This document shows positions 61,389 through 64,000 of a stretch of 64,000 bases of DNA, in pieces. Every line of letters starts with the position of its first letter. Positions within the stretch are counted from its first letter, which is position 1. The translations under genes and the position numbers were made by a program. Source of the stretch: RHLJ01 sp965601955 (GTDB taxonomy: Bacteria > Bacteroidota > Rhodothermia > Balneolales > Balneolaceae); assembly GCA_965601955.1 (NCBI GenBank), contig OZ271855.1, positions 620,001 to 684,000 of the forward strand, written 5' to 3'. The notes under the pieces are model-generated. The model did no database searches and was not told the DNA's origin. It was given only the letters and a program-made list of their open reading frames with translations.

Positions 61389-62093
61389 ATGAACATCGCT
61401 TTATTATTTTGGCAGGACACTACCGCAGCTGATTCCCTGTCACTATCACTTCAAACTGATCAGGTAACGTTTTTTGACCTGATGGTGGAAGGAGGAATCC
61501 TTATGATTCCCATTTTTTTACTCCTTCTGATCTCTATTTATGTAATTGTTGAGCGCTGGAGTGCGCTTTCAAGATCTCATACCGATACGGAACGGTTTTT
61601 GGGATCGATCGAAGGTATGCTCAAATCAGGGCGTCAAAGTGATGCCATTGCTTATTGCGATGATTTTGACAAACCCCTGGCCCGGATTATTAAAGCTGGA
61701 ATCAAGCGACTTGGCCGGCCTATAAGAGATATTGAGGACGCTATAGATAATGCAGGTAAAAAGGAAATTTTCTTCCTGGAAAAAAGGATGAACTGGCTGG
61801 CTACTATAGCTGGTGTTGCCCCATTGTTGGGTTTTACCGGAACAGTAACCGGGATGATCGAAGCCTTCATGGATATACAGTCCTTACAAGGCAATGTAAA
61901 CCCAAGCGCGTTAGCAGGAGGTATCTGGGAAGCATTAATCACTACTGCGGCAGGCTTGATTGTAGGCCTGATAGCGTTCGGTTTTTATAACTTCTTACTG
62001 GGTCGAATTAACCGATCGATATTTGAATTGGAAAATGCTTCTGCTGACTTTATCGACCTACTTCAATCTCCAGCTCCTAAAAAACAGGCATAG
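61389..62093 (+). CDS. exbB: ExbB/TolQ/MotA-family proton channel protein
   Basis: The 234-residue protein has an N-terminal membrane helix (IFLLLLISIYVIVERW) and a later helix pair (WLATIAGVAPLLGFTGTVTGMIEAF, GGIWEALITTAAGLIVGLIAF) with the conserved Thr/Ala-rich core of ExbB/TolQ. It uses the proton gradient to drive TonB. The next genes are ExbD-like and TonB-like, so a TonB system is more likely than Tol-Pal. Confidence 0.94.
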   Translation: MNIALLFWQDTTAADSLSLSLQTDQVTFFDLMVEGGILMIPIFLLLLISIYVIVERWSALSRSHTDTERFLGSIEGMLKSGRQSDAIAYCDDFDKPLARIIKAGIKRLGRPIRDIEDAIDNAGKKEIFFLEKRMNWLATIAGVAPLLGFTGTVTGMIEAFMDIQSLQGNVNPSALAGGIWEALITTAAGLIVGLIAFGFYNFLLGRINRSIFELENASADFIDLLQSPAPKKQA

Positions 62094-62095
62094 AA

Positions 62096-62512
62096 ATGGC
62101 AAGAGACTTCAGACGAGGAGATAAACGACTTACCCCGCTTACTCTGTTTTCTCAGTCTTCGCTAACTGATATAGTATTGCTGCTTCTTATTTTCTTCCTG
62201 TTAACCTCTTCTTTTGTGACTAATTTTGGAATAAAGGTAGATATCCCCAGGGCAGAAAGCAGTTCAGTTACTAGTAATGAATTTATTTCTGTAGCAATCA
62301 CGCGAGATGGTCAGTTCTATGTAGAAGGAGAACTAACTGCTGCAGGGTCACTTTCAGCGGCGATTAGGCAGGCAAAGAATAATAAATCGGCAGGCACAAT
62401 CGTATTAAGAGCGGATAAAAATTCAATCATTGACAATTCCGTAAGGGTATTGAACATTGGTAAGGCATTAGATCTTAGATTGGCAATAGCAACAGAACAA
62501 GGCTCATTTTAA
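62096..62512 (+). CDS. exbD: ExbD/TolR-family transport protein
   Basis: The 138-residue protein has a single N-terminal membrane helix preceded by the key Asp (SLTDIVLLLLIFFLLTSSFV), the acid that carries protons in ExbD/TolR. A periplasmic domain with VDIPRAESSS and VLRADKNS follows. It starts 2 nt after the exbB stop and is 3 nt before the TonB gene. Confidence 0.94.
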   Translation: MARDFRRGDKRLTPLTLFSQSSLTDIVLLLLIFFLLTSSFVTNFGIKVDIPRAESSSVTSNEFISVAITRDGQFYVEGELTAAGSLSAAIRQAKNNKSAGTIVLRADKNSIIDNSVRVLNIGKALDLRLAIATEQGSF

Positions 62513-62515
62513 ACA

Positions 62516-63334
62516 ATGAAACCTACTTTCACACAGGATGATCAACGAGCATTAGGAGTTACTCTTTCAGTAGCAGTGGTGTTGCTCGCATTTTCTTTGT
62601 GGTATACCATTGATATGGGGAAGAATCTTCGCCCATCCTTTATTGAGGTAGAATTTGGAGATTTCCAGACGGGACAGCTTACGCAATTTTCCGAAGTTCA
62701 AAATGAGCAGGTTGCTACCCGGCAAAATCCTTCTGAAGTAGAAACACAGGAACCTGTTGAAGAAGCCCCCGAACCGGAAGAAGCTCCACAGACTCCCGCT
62801 GAAGAAAATGTAAAACCGGTTGATTTACCTGATGAGGTAGAAGAAGTCGAAAATGACCCGGTAGAAACTCCTGATACCGAGGTAATCGATCCTACAACAA
62901 CAGTTGAAGAACAAGCCGAGGAACAAATTGAAATTCCACCCCAGGCCCAGGAAGAAGAAGAACAAAATGAGGGCGCTGAAGAAAGTGGTGATGTAGATGG
63001 TGCCATTGGTGATACCAATTCTGACCAGGGAATCGGGACGGATGAAGAAAAAACCTCTCCTTTCGAACTGAAGTGGGAAGGTGATATTGAACGGGCCCCT
63101 ATGATCCAACCTTTGCCTGTGAATAATACTAATACAGAAGCTGTAATCACGATGACATTTGAGGTAAGGCCAAATGGAACCGTAGGACGAATTATACCTC
63201 TTCGTAAAATGAACCCAGAACTGGAAGCCGAGGTGATGAGAACCCTACGTACTTGGCAATTCTCAAGACTTCCTAGTGGGGTTCCTCAGCAAGTTCAAAT
63301 GGGAACCATAACCTTTAGATTTGTATTCGAATGA
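62516..63334 (+). CDS. tonB: TonB-like energy transducer
   Basis: The 272-residue protein has an N-terminal membrane helix (LGVTLSVAVVLLAFSLWYTI), a long acidic Glu/Pro/Gln spacer and a C-terminal TonB-type domain (about residues 185-272: VITMTFEVRPNGTVGRIIPLRKMNPELEAEVMRTLRTWQFSRL). The spacer lacks the KP-rich half common in other TonB proteins. Its stop overlaps the next ATG. Confidence 0.9.
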   Translation: MKPTFTQDDQRALGVTLSVAVVLLAFSLWYTIDMGKNLRPSFIEVEFGDFQTGQLTQFSEVQNEQVATRQNPSEVETQEPVEEAPEPEEAPQTPAEENVKPVDLPDEVEEVENDPVETPDTEVIDPTTTVEEQAEEQIEIPPQAQEEEEQNEGAEESGDVDGAIGDTNSDQGIGTDEEKTSPFELKWEGDIERAPMIQPLPVNNTNTEAVITMTFEVRPNGTVGRIIPLRKMNPELEAEVMRTLRTWQFSRLPSGVPQQVQMGTITFRFVFE

Positions 63335-64000
63335 TGAAGAAACTGGTATTGATACCGGTTCTTTTAGCGATTGTCTTTTTTTCCTGTAAAGACAATCCTG
63401 CTGGAGTATCTGGAGAATATGCACAGGTTAATACCTGGATTCGCGCACAAATGGACTTCTACTATTTCTGGGACCAGTTTGTACCAGATGAAGCTGATGG
63501 CACCATTCCGCCAGAGGTTTTCTACGAAGATATCCAGGAGCCCAATGACCGGTTTTCATTTATAAGAGATGATGCTCAGGCGTTATTGGATGACCTAAAC
63601 GGGAATACAGTTTCGGCCGGGTATTCCCCGGCATTTGGCAGAATCTCAGGTACAGATGAAGTTTTTATCGTGGTTGAATTTGTATATCCGGGCACTCCCG
63701 CCGCTAATGAAGGCATGGAGCGCGGAGATATTATTATGGGCATAAATGGAACTCGCCTCGATACGCTAAATTATCTCGATCTTTTTTACACCGCAGGGAT
63801 GTCAACCTTTACTTTAGGTCAGGCTGATTTTGATGAGGAGCAACAGCGATTTATTCTTACAGAAACAGGGGAGACAATCACTGCAGATGTAGGTCAAATA
63901 GAACTTAATCCTGTGGTGCATACAAGCATCGTTGATACCAGTGCTCATAAAATCGGGTATCTGTTCTACTCTCGTTTTGTGAATGGTGAAGACGATGTAT
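63331..64000 (+). CDS. S41-family peptidase lipoprotein (3' partial)
   Basis: The frame starts at ATGATG (63331/63334), overlapping the tonB stop, and runs off the right edge. The signal ends IVFFSC, a lipobox. The body has the Bacteroidota S41 N-terminal layout (QMDFYYFWDQFVPDE, FYEDIQEPNDRFSFI) and a PDZ-like segment (VYPGTPAANEGMERGDIIMGINGTRL). The catalytic Ser/Lys lie outside the window. It is likely an outer-membrane-anchored processing protease co-transcribed with the TonB operon. Confidence 0.85.
   Translation, partial: MMKKLVLIPVLLAIVFFSCKDNPAGVSGEYAQVNTWIRAQMDFYYFWDQFVPDEADGTIPPEVFYEDIQEPNDRFSFIRDDAQALLDDLNGNTVSAGYSPAFGRISGTDEVFIVVEFVYPGTPAANEGMERGDIIMGINGTRLDTLNYLDLFYTAGMSTFTLGQADFDEEQQRFILTETGETITADVGQIELNPVVHTSIVDTSAHKIGYLFYSRFVNGEDDV

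Noticed and set aside
62698..63150. Serine/threonine-rich minus-strand frame inside tonB
   Set aside because: It mirrors the acidic spacer of tonB and has no start signal or recognisable content.

Overview
The window is one contiguous chromosomal segment of a Gram-negative bacterium of the Bacteroidota/Balneolota/Rhodothermota group. The clearest sign is the C-terminal sorting-type domain of the large subtilase (30413-33898), whose QNYPNPFNPTT motif is typical of Balneolota, Rhodothermota and relatives. Supporting signs are a PorV/PorQ-type outer-membrane protein, a DUF5916 barrel, a carboxypeptidase-like regulatory-domain protein, LytS/LytTR regulation, many GTG/TTG or Shine-Dalgarno-poor starts, and an ExbB-ExbD-TonB operon. 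A Balneola/Gracilimonas-like marine heterotroph is my best guess (inference). Genes are densely packed on both strands, and no stretch over 300 bases lacks a gene or a repeat. I found no rRNA, tRNA, CRISPR array or prophage.

Layout. 1-5.7 kb: envelope proteins (regulatory-domain protein cut by the left edge, intradiol-dioxygenase-like protein, DUF5916 barrel) divergent from a LytS/LytTR two-component pair. 5.8-8.7 kb: dnaX-ybaB-recR, with an A10 slippage tract in dnaX. 8.7-9.15 kb: a GxxExxY gene between inverted repeats. 9.1-20.2 kb: secreted M1 peptidase, malic enzyme, tricorn-like protease, then an OsmC-peroxiredoxin-topA block. 20.2-25.4 kb: an AT-rich four-gene accessory operon (5-methylcytosine methyltransferase, phosphoribosyltransferase-like protein, ORC/CDC6-like AAA ATPase, unrecognised two-lobed protein). 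This is the best candidate for an undescribed conflict or defence system. 25.4-30.4 kb: Nudix hydrolase and AMP nucleosidase with overlapping divergent starts, radC, a four-helix-bundle gene in an inverted-repeat cassette, argS, and a TonB-domain lipoprotein. 30.4-36.7 kb: a minus-strand run ending in dnaN. 36.9-42.1 kb: PorV-like protein, miaA, a large zinc protease and aat. 42.1-51.4 kb: an ECF sigma/anti-sigma module, dinB, membrane proteins, glutamate dehydrogenase, a DoxX-like protein, mrp and a flavin reductase. 51.5-64 kb: a long plus-strand run with gcvT, comB, ftsK, a LolA-like protein, a flippase-like membrane protein, an outer-membrane barrel, HU-like and HU-SPOR proteins, ExbB/ExbD/TonB, and an S41-type lipoprotein cut by the right edge.

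Themes. The window encodes at least five exported proteases (M1, tricorn-type, S8, HExxH zinc protease, S41) together with TonB-dependent uptake machinery, which suggests a peptide- and polymer-degrading lifestyle. A family of AT-rich inverted repeats (core CAATTAAGAATT) recurs between genes, sometimes empty, once carrying a gene and once enclosing a second palindromic repeat. All functional calls are from reading the sequence; no database search was run.
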